Source: an uncultured Halobacteriovorax sp. (GTDB lineage Bacteria; Bdellovibrionota; Bacteriovoracia; Bacteriovoracales; Bacteriovoracaceae). From it: a DNA stretch of 64,000 nucleotides. Each line of letters opens with the position of its first letter. The first letter of the stretch is position 1. Shown here piece by piece: positions 52,853-61,750 of this stretch. The translations under genes were made by a program, and so were the position numbers. The notes under the pieces were generated by a model. The model worked only from the letters and a program-made list of their open reading frames with translations. It was not told the DNA's origin and made no database searches. The DNA is taken from contig CAJXVS010000002.1 of the NCBI GenBank assembly GCA_913061265.1, positions 434,001 through 498,000 on the forward strand, given 5' to 3'.

Positions 52853-53414
52853 TCTTATGATAAATCTGAAGGCCAACCCAACTATCTAGTGCAGCATACT
52901 CTATCTGAGCTCTTGTAAGTTTAGGTTGTTCCCAATTTGTAATCTTGGCCTTTTTAGAAAGTCTTTGTCTCAGGAAGATCGCCGTTAAGGCCCTAAGTCC
53001 AAAGTTCTCATATTTTTGCTTCTTAGCTTCGTCTGCTAATTCAAAGAAGCCACCATCTTCAAAAGGATGAAGTTTTTGTAGAGCTATAACATCGTCTCTG
53101 ATGGCAACACCGGTCTTAACAATTTTAGGGTCGGCTAAGAGGTCTGCTAGCTCTTGAGGAAAGTCAAACTTATGAAGCCTAAAAAGAAAGGAGTCATTCT
53201 CATTAGAGAGTTGAAGTAAGGATACATCGTAAACTTCGCCTTTTTTAAAAGAAGGTCTTGTTTCTGTATCAAATCCAAGAACAGTTTCTTTCTTTAGAAT
53301 CTGTACTGCCGCAATGGCATCTTTTTGATTGGTGATTAATTTGACCTCACCCTCAAATTTAAGCATGGGGAGTTCATTTATCTCGTCTTTTGTTATTTTC
53401 TTTTGATAAGTCAT
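52842..53414 (-). CDS. DEDDy 3'-5' exonuclease (RNase D-like)
   Basis: The 190-residue exonuclease core has GFDTETRPSF at about 46-55 (first Asp-x-Glu), a central D in KTGVAIRDDV, and the last motif YAALDSWVGLQIY with Tyr and Asp. The DnaQ-like fold without HRDC makes it a small RNase D or WRN-type exonuclease acting on RNA or DNA in the cytosol. Confidence 0.9.
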   Translation of the reverse strand: MTYQKKITKDEINELPMLKFEGEVKLITNQKDAIAAVQILKKETVLGFDTETRPSFKKGEVYDVSLLQLSNENDSFLFRLHKFDFPQELADLLADPKIVKTGVAIRDDVIALQKLHPFEDGGFFELADEAKKQKYENFGLRALTAIFLRQRLSKKAKITNWEQPKLTRAQIEYAALDSWVGLQIYHKINK

Positions 53415-53440
53415 AGGGGGCTACTCTACAGGAGATATTG

Positions 53441-54196
53441 CTAATCGGGAATTTTAAAAATCAGGTTAAATCCCACGACATTGGCCTTATGTGTAACTTC
53501 GTAGGGCTTTGAGGGGACTAGCCTAGTCGCAGACTCAGAAGAACCCCAGGTAAGGCTTTTTTGCGCAAGAAAGAATCCAGGTTTAAACCATTTATTAAAA
53601 TGGTAGAGAAATCCTAGATAGACCCATTTCTCGTAGATTGACTTCGTCCCGTAATTCAGAGGTAAGTAAGCTTCGTATTGAAGAAAGATATTAAAGAGAG
53701 GGCCTTTTTTATCAAAGTGAAAATAGGTCAGCCTAGGTCTTAGCTTGATAGTATTTTGAGAATTAAAGAAGTTGTGAGCATAGCGCACTCTTAGTTCCCC
53801 AACCCATCTCTCTCCAGGAAGAAAGCTAAAGAGGGCCCTTGGAATAATATCAATAAAGCTAAATGTTTCGCCTCTTTTTGAAGTATCAGTCCATTTCCAG
53901 ATACCATCTTTAATCCAATCATTATCGTGACGATTGCCAAATTGTCTGCTGATAGTGGCGGAGGCCTTTAAGTTTTTGTGAATTCTATACTTTGCCCCAA
54001 AGGAATAAGACTTAAAATCATCTTCATTTTCTCGGGCTGTTTTATTTATATCGAGCATCCAGTTAATCTTAGACCACTTGTAAAAAGCCCTAAGACTAAA
54101 ATCTTTGTCTAGGCCTTTATTAGGAGTCGGTGGAATGACTGAATTGGCCAGAGCTGTTCCACTTAGGAATAGAATTAGGATTAAGGTCTCTTTCAT
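53441..54196 (-). CDS. Outer-membrane beta-barrel protein, possibly phospholipase-like
   Basis: The start at 54196 (MKETLILILFLSG) gives a signal peptide and a mature N-terminal part. Alternating aromatic strands (WMLDINKTAR, GELRVRYAHNFF, FFLAQKSLTW) and a final VGFNLIFKIPD match an outer-membrane barrel; the general look recalls outer-membrane phospholipase-A-like barrels, but the catalytic motif is not seen. An in-frame start 36 bp upstream would add a second hydrophobic patch. Confidence 0.72.
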   Translation of the reverse strand: MKETLILILFLSGTALANSVIPPTPNKGLDKDFSLRAFYKWSKINWMLDINKTARENEDDFKSYSFGAKYRIHKNLKASATISRQFGNRHDNDWIKDGIWKWTDTSKRGETFSFIDIIPRALFSFLPGERWVGELRVRYAHNFFNSQNTIKLRPRLTYFHFDKKGPLFNIFLQYEAYLPLNYGTKSIYEKWVYLGFLYHFNKWFKPGFFLAQKSLTWGSSESATRLVPSKPYEVTHKANVVGFNLIFKIPD

Positions 54197-54315
54197 TAAG
54201 CTTATTATCCTTATGTTGAGTATAATATGCAACTAAAGGGAAGAATTCCCCGTAAAGGCACTATTGTTATAGGAGAATAGTTTCTGAATGGCAGAAATTA
54301 GGTTAGTCTAGCTTC

Positions 54316-55242
54316 ATGAAAACAAAAAAACCTATAGTTGCTATAAGTGGTTGTCTCGTTGGAGAAGCCATCCGTTATGACGGTCAACATAAAAGACATC
54401 CCCACGTAGTCCATGAATTAAGCAAGGTCTTCGAATACTTTTCTTTTTGTCCAGAAGTGGCAATGGGCTTAGGTATACCTAGGCCTACTATTCGGTTAAT
54501 GGATAAAGGTGGTGTTACTCATCTAGTTGATACTAAGGACTCTTCAATTGATCATACAAAACTGGCTAAGAAAACTTTTAAAACCCACACGAAGGGAATT
54601 GAGAAAGCTTCCGGAATTGTTTTAACGAGGAATTCTCCCAGCTGTGGTTACGATCCGGTTAAAGTTTATAATGAGAAAACGGGGATTCCTGCCACGAAAG
54701 AAAGAGGGCTATGGGCAGCCCATTTAGAAAAAGAATTCCCTCTCACTCCTATTATTGATAGTGGACGCCTTTACGATGATCATCTTAGGGAGACTTTTAG
54801 AACTCAGGTCTTAGCGCATCAGGAATTTAGCGAACTTCCTAAAGAACCAAAGGCCCTCGTCAAGTTTCATGAAGTTTATAAATACTATCTTTATCAGTAC
54901 GGAGCCGTTCATGTTAAAAAGTTGGGGGGAATTTGTGCTGGAGTGACTAAGACTAATTTCTCTCAGAAATATAAGGACTATGGAGAGTATTTATTTGGAA
55001 CTGCTTTTAAAAAAACTATAACGACAAAAAACCGAACTAATGTGGCAGAACATCTAGCTGGCTACTTTAAATCGAACCTCGAGGGGGGAGATAAGAAATA
55101 CCTCCACGATAATATAAAGGCTTTTTATAATAATAAGCTAAGTTTTGAGAGTCTAATTGTTTTAATTGGATTCTTAGTTAAAACATATAAGCAGGGATAC
55201 CTAAAAGACCAAAAGATCTTTTCGTTCTACGGAAAATATTAG
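54316..55242 (+). CDS. DUF523/DUF1722 protein (YbgA-like)
   Basis: The 308-residue fusion has a DUF523 domain with ISGCLVGEAIRYDG, FCPEVAMGLGIPR and TRNSPSCGYDPVKV, whose three conserved Cys may hold an Fe-S cluster or metal, and a C-terminal DUF1722 (VKFHEVYKYYLYQYG). Function is unknown in detail; genes of this family often occur with photolyase or thiouracil-related genes. Its stop overlaps the next start (TAGTG). Confidence 0.88.
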   Translation: MKTKKPIVAISGCLVGEAIRYDGQHKRHPHVVHELSKVFEYFSFCPEVAMGLGIPRPTIRLMDKGGVTHLVDTKDSSIDHTKLAKKTFKTHTKGIEKASGIVLTRNSPSCGYDPVKVYNEKTGIPATKERGLWAAHLEKEFPLTPIIDSGRLYDDHLRETFRTQVLAHQEFSELPKEPKALVKFHEVYKYYLYQYGAVHVKKLGGICAGVTKTNFSQKYKDYGEYLFGTAFKKTITTKNRTNVAEHLAGYFKSNLEGGDKKYLHDNIKAFYNNKLSFESLIVLIGFLVKTYKQGYLKDQKIFSFYGKY

Positions 55243-55565
55243 TGAATATTAAGCTCTTTATCTTTCTCATCATGGTATCAGCAGTTCCTTTGGCTTTAAT
55301 GAAGCTCTATTTTCCTTGGGAGATTCCTCACCTTCATTTTTTCTTTATAGGGATCTTGATCGTCATTAGGATTATCTTCTTTCAAGATGAAAACTATAAA
55401 AAGAACCTTAAGCCCAATGCCAGAGGGGAACTACAGAAGAAGATTGGCCGAGTTCCCTCAGACTCTGAAGTCATTGATTATATCGATAAGAAGATGACAG
55501 GAAGGGGAGTTGCCTTCATCGCGGCCTTTGTTCTTACTTTTAGTACCTTTATTCTAATAGGTTAG
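55242..55565 (+). CDS. Small membrane protein
   Basis: The 107-residue product has three hydrophobic segments (about 4-18, 28-45 and 88-105) around a charged central loop. A GTG start overlaps the DUF523 stop (TAGTG) with GGAAAA before it. No family recognised. It is presumably cotranscribed with its upstream neighbour. Confidence 0.72.
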   Translation: MNIKLFIFLIMVSAVPLALMKLYFPWEIPHLHFFFIGILIVIRIIFFQDENYKKNLKPNARGELQKKIGRVPSDSEVIDYIDKKMTGRGVAFIAAFVLTFSTFILIG

Positions 55566-55604
55566 GGCGCTAAAGCTCTAGATTACTAATCCGATAAGAT
55601 AAGT

Positions 55605-55898
55605 ATGAGAATACTTATGATAAGCGCTCTATTTTCACTTCTCCTTGCCTCTTGTGGTCAGGACCTAACAAGTAGAAGAACTTCCTTTGAAGGAGCTGAT
55701 ACTAACGATTTCGTGGTTCAGAGCTGCTCTGAAACTGGTGGACCGCTATGTGCTCAACCGCCTATGCCCGTTTGCCCCGAAGGAATGGTTTGTGCTCAGG
55801 TGATGCCTAATCCAAAAACTTATTTAAATGATTGTGAAATGAAAAAAGAAGGGGCTCAGTTTATCCAGAATGGAAATTGCCCCTCAACTAGTCTTTAG
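55605..55898 (+). CDS. Lipoprotein with Kazal-like Cys pattern
   Basis: A 97-residue lipoprotein (LLLASCGQ, lipidated Cys17). The C-terminal half has Cys spacings with PVCPEGMVC and KTYLNDCEMKKEGAQFI then GNC, similar to the TY-x-N-x-C-x(n)-G-x-C core of Kazal-type serine protease inhibitors. If so it would shield the cell from proteases; this is motif-level inference. It overlaps the end of the convergent L,D-transpeptidase gene by 4 bp. Confidence 0.7.
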   Translation: MRILMISALFSLLLASCGQDLTSRRTSFEGADTNDFVVQSCSETGGPLCAQPPMPVCPEGMVCAQVMPNPKTYLNDCEMKKEGAQFIQNGNCPSTSL

Positions 55899-56662
55899 AT
55901 CTCGCCGCAATAATCATTGGCCCATTTTTTCTCTCTTGGTCCGTAAATAAAGACCACAGAACCAGACTTCTCTAATCCACTTGAAATATTACCAGAACCT
56001 TTAAGGGCCCCGACAACCTGATCTACATTCTTTTTAGTGATCATAGGACAACCACTGCTCATGGTATAAACCTTGTTTTGAGAAACCATTTTATGGCCAT
56101 GAATAACAACGGCCCGCTCGCAAGCGTTATCGTTTACATCTTTTTCTAATCCATTAAGAATTAAGCTTTTATCCCACTTTCCAAAGTACTGTTGGCCGGC
56201 TAGATAAAAACCACTAGCTGGGGCGTTAGAGCCTCTTTGATTTGAAAAGTACTTAGATTTTCGAACTGAGTTATGCTTGTTTTTCGTAAACCTTCTCATA
56301 TAACCTGATTTGTATCGACCATGGGCCACGGCCATTTTAGTGACAACTCCTGTTTCTCTATCGACGATAAAAAATCGATTATCCCCACTAGGCTTTGTAT
56401 AGTCGATAAGGGCGAAGGTTTTCTTATTACCGATATCGTACTGACTTTTCTTGTAGCATCTATTTTCATAAGAACTACTCGAGGGCTTTTTAAATTCAAA
56501 GCTTCGGTCACTGCCTTTTTCCATAAAGCATTTCATATGTTTCATCATCTTGATATTACCACCGGCTTTTTCAAGCCTCGCTTGTAGTTCTTTCCAAGAT
56601 TTAAACTCAGCTGAGAATGAGGGAAGGGAGATAAGCAAAGTTAAATAGAGTAAGTTTTTCAT
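55895..56662 (-). CDS. Exported L,D-transpeptidase-like (YkuD_2) protein
   Basis: The 255-residue product has a signal peptide (1-18). RAVVIHGHKMV at 183-193 and YTMSSGCPMI at 199-208 match the HG...S-x-GCP catalytic signature with Cys205 as nucleophile. It belongs to the murein L,D-transpeptidase catalytic-domain family, often with signal peptide and no LysM. Likely modifies peptidoglycan crosslinks. Confidence 0.83.
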   Translation of the reverse strand: MKNLLYLTLLISLPSFSAEFKSWKELQARLEKAGGNIKMMKHMKCFMEKGSDRSFEFKKPSSSSYENRCYKKSQYDIGNKKTFALIDYTKPSGDNRFFIVDRETGVVTKMAVAHGRYKSGYMRRFTKNKHNSVRKSKYFSNQRGSNAPASGFYLAGQQYFGKWDKSLILNGLEKDVNDNACERAVVIHGHKMVSQNKVYTMSSGCPMITKKNVDQVVGALKGSGNISSGLEKSGSVVFIYGPREKKWANDYCGEI

Positions 56663-56729
56663 TACTCTATTTTAACTTCTTATCTGATTTAATTTTAGGC
56701 AGAAAAATTAGGCAAACAAACTAAGTTGG

Positions 56730-57158
56730 TTATTCCGAAGAACCACTTCTTTGCTCCCTTCTTTTCTTTCTTCTTTCTTGTTTACGAGCTCTATAATCCT
56801 GTCGATCTGAGGACCTGTCTTCTTTGAACTCTTGACGGTCGGATTGACGGTCACTTCTATAGTCTTGTCTTTTTTGTTTACGCTCATCACTGCTAAGGCC
56901 TCGATTGCCTTGTCTGAACTCTTGTCTATCTGATTTTCGCTCTTCTCTATATCCTTGGCGGTCAGACTTCTTCTCTTCGCGGTAAGCTTGCCGCTCTCCT
57001 TGCCTCTCTGAACGGTTTTCTTTACGGCTCTCTTGGCGGTCGGATCTTCTTTCCTGACGGTTCTCTTTACGGGCAGATCGCTTTTCTTGCCTGTTTGATG
57101 AGGCAAAGGCAGATCCAGTAAGTAGGGCAAAACAAATTGATAGATTAAGTAGGTTCAT
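56730..57158 (-). CDS. Exported Arg/Glu/Gln/Ser-rich repeat protein
   Basis: The 142-residue product has a signal peptide (1-19) and a mature part made of near-periodic 7-residue-like units such as RQERRSDRQESR and DRQEFRQG, almost entirely charged. It is probably an extended or coiled-coil highly charged periplasmic polypeptide. GGAGGAATT precedes the ATG at 57158. The same stretch is also open in another frame for 140 codons because of the repeated codons; the signal peptide identifies the real one. Function unknown. Confidence 0.8.
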   Translation of the reverse strand: MNLLNLSICFALLTGSAFASSNRQEKRSARKENRQERRSDRQESRKENRSERQGERQAYREEKKSDRQGYREERKSDRQEFRQGNRGLSSDERKQKRQDYRSDRQSDRQEFKEDRSSDRQDYRARKQERRKKRREQRSGSSE

Positions 57159-57294
57159 AATTCCTCCGTTGTTGATCATATTACGCTTTGAGATTGAGAA
57201 AAGTTGCGCTTTTAAGTTATCGGAATCACGGGATAAACCTTTAATCTTTACCTGAGATTATGCCATTGTTAATTGGCTAGGTAGAATAGGTCTA

Positions 57295-57699
57295 ATGAGT
57301 AAAAGAAAGATCCCCATGGGGGAGTTAGAATTCAGTTTTTCAAGGAGTTCAGGGGCCGGTGGTCAGAACGTCAATAAGGTAAATACCAAGGTTACCATGA
57401 GGTGGAATATCGCTAAAAGCACTGCTTGTGGCTCCTCAGTCAAAGATAGGTTTAAGGCGCGCTATAAAAGAAGGATCCTTGATAATGGAATCTTGCAGAT
57501 GGTCTCACAAAGGTATCGGTCTCAGGCCAGGAATATCGATGACTGTGTTGAGAAGATAAATGAAATGCTTGATGCCGTAAGAGTAGCGCCGAAAAGAAGG
57601 GTGGCCACAAAGCCTACCCGAGGATCAGTTGAAAGAAGAATTAAGACTAAGAAAAATAAAAGTGAAACTAAAAAGACCCGTCAAAAAGTTAAGCACTAA
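57295..57699 (+). CDS. arfB: Alternative ribosome-rescue factor ArfB
   Basis: The 134-residue class-I release-factor domain has the catalytic GGQ at 22-24 (SSGAGGQNVNKVNTKV) and a long basic C-terminal tail that inserts in the empty mRNA channel. It hydrolyses peptidyl-tRNA on non-stop ribosomes. It lacks the stop-codon-reading domain, as expected of ArfB (YaeJ). Confidence 0.93.
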   Translation: MSKRKIPMGELEFSFSRSSGAGGQNVNKVNTKVTMRWNIAKSTACGSSVKDRFKARYKRRILDNGILQMVSQRYRSQARNIDDCVEKINEMLDAVRVAPKRRVATKPTRGSVERRIKTKKNKSETKKTRQKVKH

Positions 57700-57701
57700 G
57701 C

Positions 57702-58457
57702 TTAGTACCTTTGCATATGAATCTTGGTCATCCCATCAATAATCTTTTTATCGCGCACAAGGTAGCTTGAAAAAGTCTTTGAGCTGCTGCTTCTAATCCA
57801 AGGAAAAGGATGCTTTTTAAAATTTCCAGTAAAGACATCAATATGATTGCCTTTGATGGCCCCACCATGATCTCCTGCGAAGAAGTACCCATCGTGTTTA
57901 AAAATCTCACCCGAGGGAAGTTTAATCTTTGTACCTCTAGCTTTTGGAATATAGACAACTGAACCAAAAGGAATCACGCTTGAATCTACGGCAATTGTTC
58001 TATAAGGAATAAGCGCGTACCCTCTGTCTTGCTCACCTTCTCCCCATTTAGAGTAAGCGACCTTGAATTTAACTTCTCCACTCGAAGCGTAACGGCCTCC
58101 AAAATAGATGCTGCAATCAAGTTGTCTGCGACCGCGTCCATTATAATTAAAGGTAACTGTTTTACCTGTTTTGAATTTAAGAGCGACACTTCCTTCCATA
58201 GCAGCGTAACAAAAGAATTTATCAGAGAGTCCAACTTTCTCACCTTCGACTTCTAGGGGTGATTCACCTCGGTCTCTAAAGAGTTGTCCATAAGAATTAT
58301 TACTTCTAAGTTCCGTATAATAATTAGTTGCCCAAAGTTTTTCAGGGCTCGCCAAATTAGAAGTCTTAGCGAATTCTGTAAACGGGGGAAGAGGAGTAGA
58401 ACTTGAAAATGCGTTCGTGGCACCAATAAGGCTCACAAGTAGAATAAGTTTTTTCAT
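57702..58457 (-). CDS. Exported 3D-domain protein (MltA-like active site)
   Basis: Signal peptide (1-19). The C-terminal 3D (three-aspartate) domain shows YRTIAVDSSVIPFGSVVYIP (Asp158), FAGDHGGAIKGNHIDVF (Asp196 and Asp207), typical of MltA-type lytic transglycosylase catalytic regions or of stand-alone 3D proteins. 251 residues. Cleaves peptidoglycan glycan strands in relatives. It is convergent with arfB. Confidence 0.87.
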   Translation of the reverse strand: MKKLILLVSLIGATNAFSSSTPLPPFTEFAKTSNLASPEKLWATNYYTELRSNNSYGQLFRDRGESPLEVEGEKVGLSDKFFCYAAMEGSVALKFKTGKTVTFNYNGRGRRQLDCSIYFGGRYASSGEVKFKVAYSKWGEGEQDRGYALIPYRTIAVDSSVIPFGSVVYIPKARGTKIKLPSGEIFKHDGYFFAGDHGGAIKGNHIDVFTGNFKKHPFPWIRSSSSKTFSSYLVRDKKIIDGMTKIHMQRY

Positions 58458-58542
58458 ACCTAAATTGTGACACTATGAGGGAATTTTTAGAATAGGGTTA
58501 TTCTTACCTTTTCTTTCCCTGATATCGGAGTAAAATAGTTCT

Positions 58543-58872
58543 ATGAATGATGATACACGTTTAGTTTGGTCCGATGAAGAAGGTGACCTTCGAAAGAAGC
58601 CTAAAAAAGCTGTTGATGTTGAGGTTGATGAATCAAACCTTGAGATCTTAGTGAGAAGGATGACTTCAGGAAAAGGTCGTACCATTATAGAACTTAAGGG
58701 ACTCCCGACTAATAAATCTTGGTGCAAGAAGTTGGCTAAAGATATTAAGAAGTCTCTTGGAGTTGGCGGAGCTTATAAAGATGATTTTATCGAAGTTCAT
58801 GGAGAGAAGATTGAAGAAGTCATCTCCCTTCTAGAACAGAAAAAACTTAAGTTTAAAAAGACAGGAGGCTAA
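58543..58872 (+). CDS. SUI1/YciH-family translation factor
   Basis: The 109-residue protein has the SUI1/eIF1 fold with TSGKGRTIIELKGLP, KKLAKDIKKSLGVGGAYKDDFIEVHG typical of YciH. YciH affects translation start fidelity in E. coli. An acidic N-terminal extension of about 35 residues precedes the domain. It overlaps the convergent ABC gene by 4 bp. Confidence 0.9.
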   Translation: MNDDTRLVWSDEEGDLRKKPKKAVDVEVDESNLEILVRRMTSGKGRTIIELKGLPTNKSWCKKLAKDIKKSLGVGGAYKDDFIEVHGEKIEEVISLLEQKKLKFKKTGG

Positions 58873-60419
58873 GCCTGTCTTTCAAATTTAAGCTTAATTC
58901 CTTTTGAAACAAATGCATTTCCTACAAGACCAATAAACTTATCTGCCGCAATTGCTAGTAGAGCAGAGGGAATCGCTCCAAGTAAGATCAAGTTTGAATT
59001 GACTGTAGCAACTCCTCTAAAGATAGGATCTCCAAGACCACCAGCTCCAATAAGCGCGGCCAGAGTTGCTGTTCCAATAACTATTACCGTTGCCGTTCTA
59101 AGTCCAGCTAGGATGATAGGAAGGGCCAAGGGAATTTCCACTTTTAAAAGAATCTGCATATTAGTTAAGCCAATTCCTCTTGAAGCTTCAACGAAGTTTC
59201 TATCTACTGCTTTTATCCCTTCGTAAGTATTTCTTACCAGTGGAAGAAGTGAATAGAGAAAGAGCGCGAGTACAGCAGGTGCAAAGCCAATTCCTAGTAT
59301 GGGAATTAAAAAGCCTAGAAGTGCTAATGATGGGATTGTTTGAATCGTATTGACGATTGGAAAAACTATTTGAGCCGCTCTTTTTTTCCTGGTGAGCAAG
59401 ACACCTAAAGGAATTGAGACAATGAGAGCGCAGATAATGGCCACAAAGCTTAGAAGAAGGTGTTCTCCTAATATCTTCATAAGCTCTTTTTTACGACTGA
59501 TCATAAAAGACAGTATGCCTTGATCTTTTTGAGACTTAGTAACTGATCCTTCAAGGAGACCTTTTTTAATTAAAAAGTTACGAGCGATAGCGCTTGGTCT
59601 TTGTTTGAGGCGGTCGACTTGATCATTCATTTCAATCATCTCATCTTCGCTTATGGCTCCTTCTAGGCTTTCGATAGCTGCTTTGAGGTGAGGAAACTTT
59701 ATAAAGGAATTAGTCTTTGCTAAAAAGGCAGGTTGGTAAGGTGGAAAATAATTGAGATCGTCTTTTAGGATCTTTAAGTTAAAGGCTTTAATCCTTCCAT
59801 CTGTCGAGTAAGAGACAATCATATCTACCTGATCATCTTTAATCGCATTGTACATAAGCCCAGCATTTAAAGAGGTCAGGTTTGAGGGTTTATAATTGAG
59901 GTTATAAATCTTTGCAAAACCCTTGTAACCATCCTGCCTTTCCATAAATTCATAAGGGGCTCCGAGACGAGCCCGATCTAACTTCCCACTGACGTCGCTA
60001 ATCTTATTTGCATAGGAGAACTTAGGATCATCTGCTCTTACAGTTAGAGCGTAAGTATTATTAAAGCCCAGTGATTTTGACCACCTAATATCATATTTAC
60101 TAAGAAAGTCTTTTGAGACAATTTCGTGAACCTTAATAGGATCTCTCTCCCCATTTTTCTTTAAGATCATGACGTAGCCCGTACCTGTATAGTCAGGATA
60201 GACATGAATGCCTCCGTGATTTAAGGCATCGAAGGCCACTTTGGTTCCTCCAAGATTTAGCTTTCGAGTAACGGGCTGGCCCTTACTTTCTAAAAGCTGC
60301 GCCAACATCTCAGCGTTTATTAAGCTCTCAGAAAAAGACTTCGAACCTATGATAAGGGGTTCAATTGAAAAGGCCTTGAAGCTTCCTAAAAGAAGGAGAA
60401 GGAAAAGTAGTTTATTCAT
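58869..60419 (-). CDS. Fused osmoprotectant ABC substrate-binding/permease protein
   Basis: The 516-residue fusion has a signal peptide (1-18) and a glycine-betaine/choline/carnitine-type binding domain (about 20-290: IIGSKSFSESLINAEMLAQ, HVYPDYTGTG), followed by a permease domain with five to six TM segments (about 325-505) that holds the EAA-like EASRGIGLTNMQILLKVEIP. Start 60419 has AGGGG before it and overlaps the ATPase stop by 8 bp. In common fused OpuC/EgtU-type proteins the permease comes first; here the order is reversed. Confidence 0.85.
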   Translation of the reverse strand: MNKLLFLLLLLGSFKAFSIEPLIIGSKSFSESLINAEMLAQLLESKGQPVTRKLNLGGTKVAFDALNHGGIHVYPDYTGTGYVMILKKNGERDPIKVHEIVSKDFLSKYDIRWSKSLGFNNTYALTVRADDPKFSYANKISDVSGKLDRARLGAPYEFMERQDGYKGFAKIYNLNYKPSNLTSLNAGLMYNAIKDDQVDMIVSYSTDGRIKAFNLKILKDDLNYFPPYQPAFLAKTNSFIKFPHLKAAIESLEGAISEDEMIEMNDQVDRLKQRPSAIARNFLIKKGLLEGSVTKSQKDQGILSFMISRKKELMKILGEHLLLSFVAIICALIVSIPLGVLLTRKKRAAQIVFPIVNTIQTIPSLALLGFLIPILGIGFAPAVLALFLYSLLPLVRNTYEGIKAVDRNFVEASRGIGLTNMQILLKVEIPLALPIILAGLRTATVIVIGTATLAALIGAGGLGDPIFRGVATVNSNLILLGAIPSALLAIAADKFIGLVGNAFVSKGIKLKFERQA

Positions 60420-61143
60420 GAACTTGCCCCTTGATAAAGTCTTCAACAAATTGATTAGCAGGACGTTCTAGAAAGTCTGCTTTATTACCAACTTGAACGA
60501 TATCTCCTTTATGCATCAAGATTATTTTATGCCCGAGCTTAAAGGCCTCATCCATATCGTGAGTAACGATGATGATGGTCTTATGTAATTTTTCATTTAA
60601 GTTCCAAAACTCTTCGTGAAGAGAGTTCCTAGTAATTGGATCAAGAGCGCCGAAAGGCTCGTCCATTAAGAGAACAGGAGGGTCTTCCATGAGAGCGCGG
60701 GCGATTCCAACTCTTTGTTGTTGGCCGCCACTTAATTCAATGGGGAAACGATCCTTGAATTGAGCGTAGGGCATGTTGATAATCTCCATCAATTCCTCTA
60801 CGCGAGATTCAATAAAGTTTTTTTCTTTATGCATGATCTTTGAAAGAAGAGAGATATTATCTTTAACGTTTAAGTGGGGAAGTAGTCCTGCTTTTTGGAT
60901 GACATAACCAATCTTTCTACGCCATGAAACGGCATCAACGCTAAGCGCGTCGTCACCACCAACAAGAATCTTTCCACTTGTTGGCTCAATGAGTCGATTG
61001 ATCATCTTAAGCGTTGTTGTTTTGCCACAACCACTTGTGCCTATAATACAGCCAATTTCACCACGCTCGAGTTCGAAAGAAACAGAGTTAACAGCGGTGA
61101 TGTTCGGCTTGAATACCTTCTTCAAATCTTGGACTTTTATCAT
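60412..61143 (-). CDS. Osmoprotectant ABC transporter ATPase
   Basis: The 243-residue ATP-binding subunit has Walker A GTSGCGKTT at 35-43, signature LSGGQQQRVGIARAL, Walker B VLLMDEPFGALDP and a switch His (IIIVTHDMDEA). It resembles ProV/OpuCA but lacks the C-terminal CBS pair, so ionic-strength regulation by CBS is not expected. Upstream partner of the fused permease. Substrate likely glycine betaine or related; not shown. Confidence 0.9.
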   Translation of the reverse strand: MIKVQDLKKVFKPNITAVNSVSFELERGEIGCIIGTSGCGKTTTLKMINRLIEPTSGKILVGGDDALSVDAVSWRRKIGYVIQKAGLLPHLNVKDNISLLSKIMHKEKNFIESRVEELMEIINMPYAQFKDRFPIELSGGQQQRVGIARALMEDPPVLLMDEPFGALDPITRNSLHEEFWNLNEKLHKTIIIVTHDMDEAFKLGHKIILMHKGDIVQVGNKADFLERPANQFVEDFIKGQVHE

Positions 61144-61278
61144 GCTTTAAAGCCTAACATATTAGAAAAAATTTTGTTCGTAGGATCAATTATTTTCGGA
61201 GCAAGGGGTTACTTTAGGGTTTTTATATGATTTTATGAATTCTAGCGAAATTCAAAAATAAGCGGAGGTTAACGCGTT

Positions 61279-61746
61279 ATGATATTAAACGAAGGTGATT
61301 ATGTTACTGGCAAAGGGATTCCTGTAGGCGAGTACTTAGGCATAGACGAGTTAACTCAAGGTACTGGTGGAAAGTTTCATAAAATTTATGACCTCTCTAA
61401 AAAGGCCACGCATTATGTTCCTTTAAATGCAGAAGGGGCTCTTCGTAAACTTCCTTCAAAATCTACGATCATGAAGAACCTTAAGATCTTCGAGAGCGTT
61501 AAGATTATTGATATGGGTGAGATTGATGGAAGTCGTTACCGTTACTTCAATGAAAAATTAGATAAGATGACTTTTAAAGCGGAGATCGAAGTTCTTCACG
61601 ATCTAGTTGTTCTTAAGAAAGATAAAAATACTTCTGTAAGTGAAAATAAATTGCTTATTAGTCTTAGAGAAAAAGTAGTCAATGAGATGTCTCATATACT
61701 TGCTTCTAAGTCTGACGAAGTAGAAAAACTTCTCGTTCTTCAATAA
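61279..61746 (+). CDS. CarD/CdnL-like transcription factor
   Basis: The 155-residue protein has an N-terminal RNAP-binding Tudor-like domain (GDYVTGKGIPVGEYLGIDEL, then KIYDLSKKATHYVPLN) matching the CarD_CdnL_TRCF domain, and a helical DNA-contacting C-terminal part. The KIYD...VPLN and LRKLPSK motifs match. CarD-type proteins stabilise RNA polymerase open complexes. GGAGG precedes the ATG. Not adjacent to an rRNA operon in this window. Confidence 0.75.
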   Translation: MILNEGDYVTGKGIPVGEYLGIDELTQGTGGKFHKIYDLSKKATHYVPLNAEGALRKLPSKSTIMKNLKIFESVKIIDMGEIDGSRYRYFNEKLDKMTFKAEIEVLHDLVVLKKDKNTSVSENKLLISLREKVVNEMSHILASKSDEVEKLLVLQ

Positions 61747-61750
61747 GATA

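Noticed and set aside
56708-57130. 140-codon leftward frame overlapping the charged repeat gene
   Set aside because: No signal peptide or ribosome site; it is the shadow of periodic codons.
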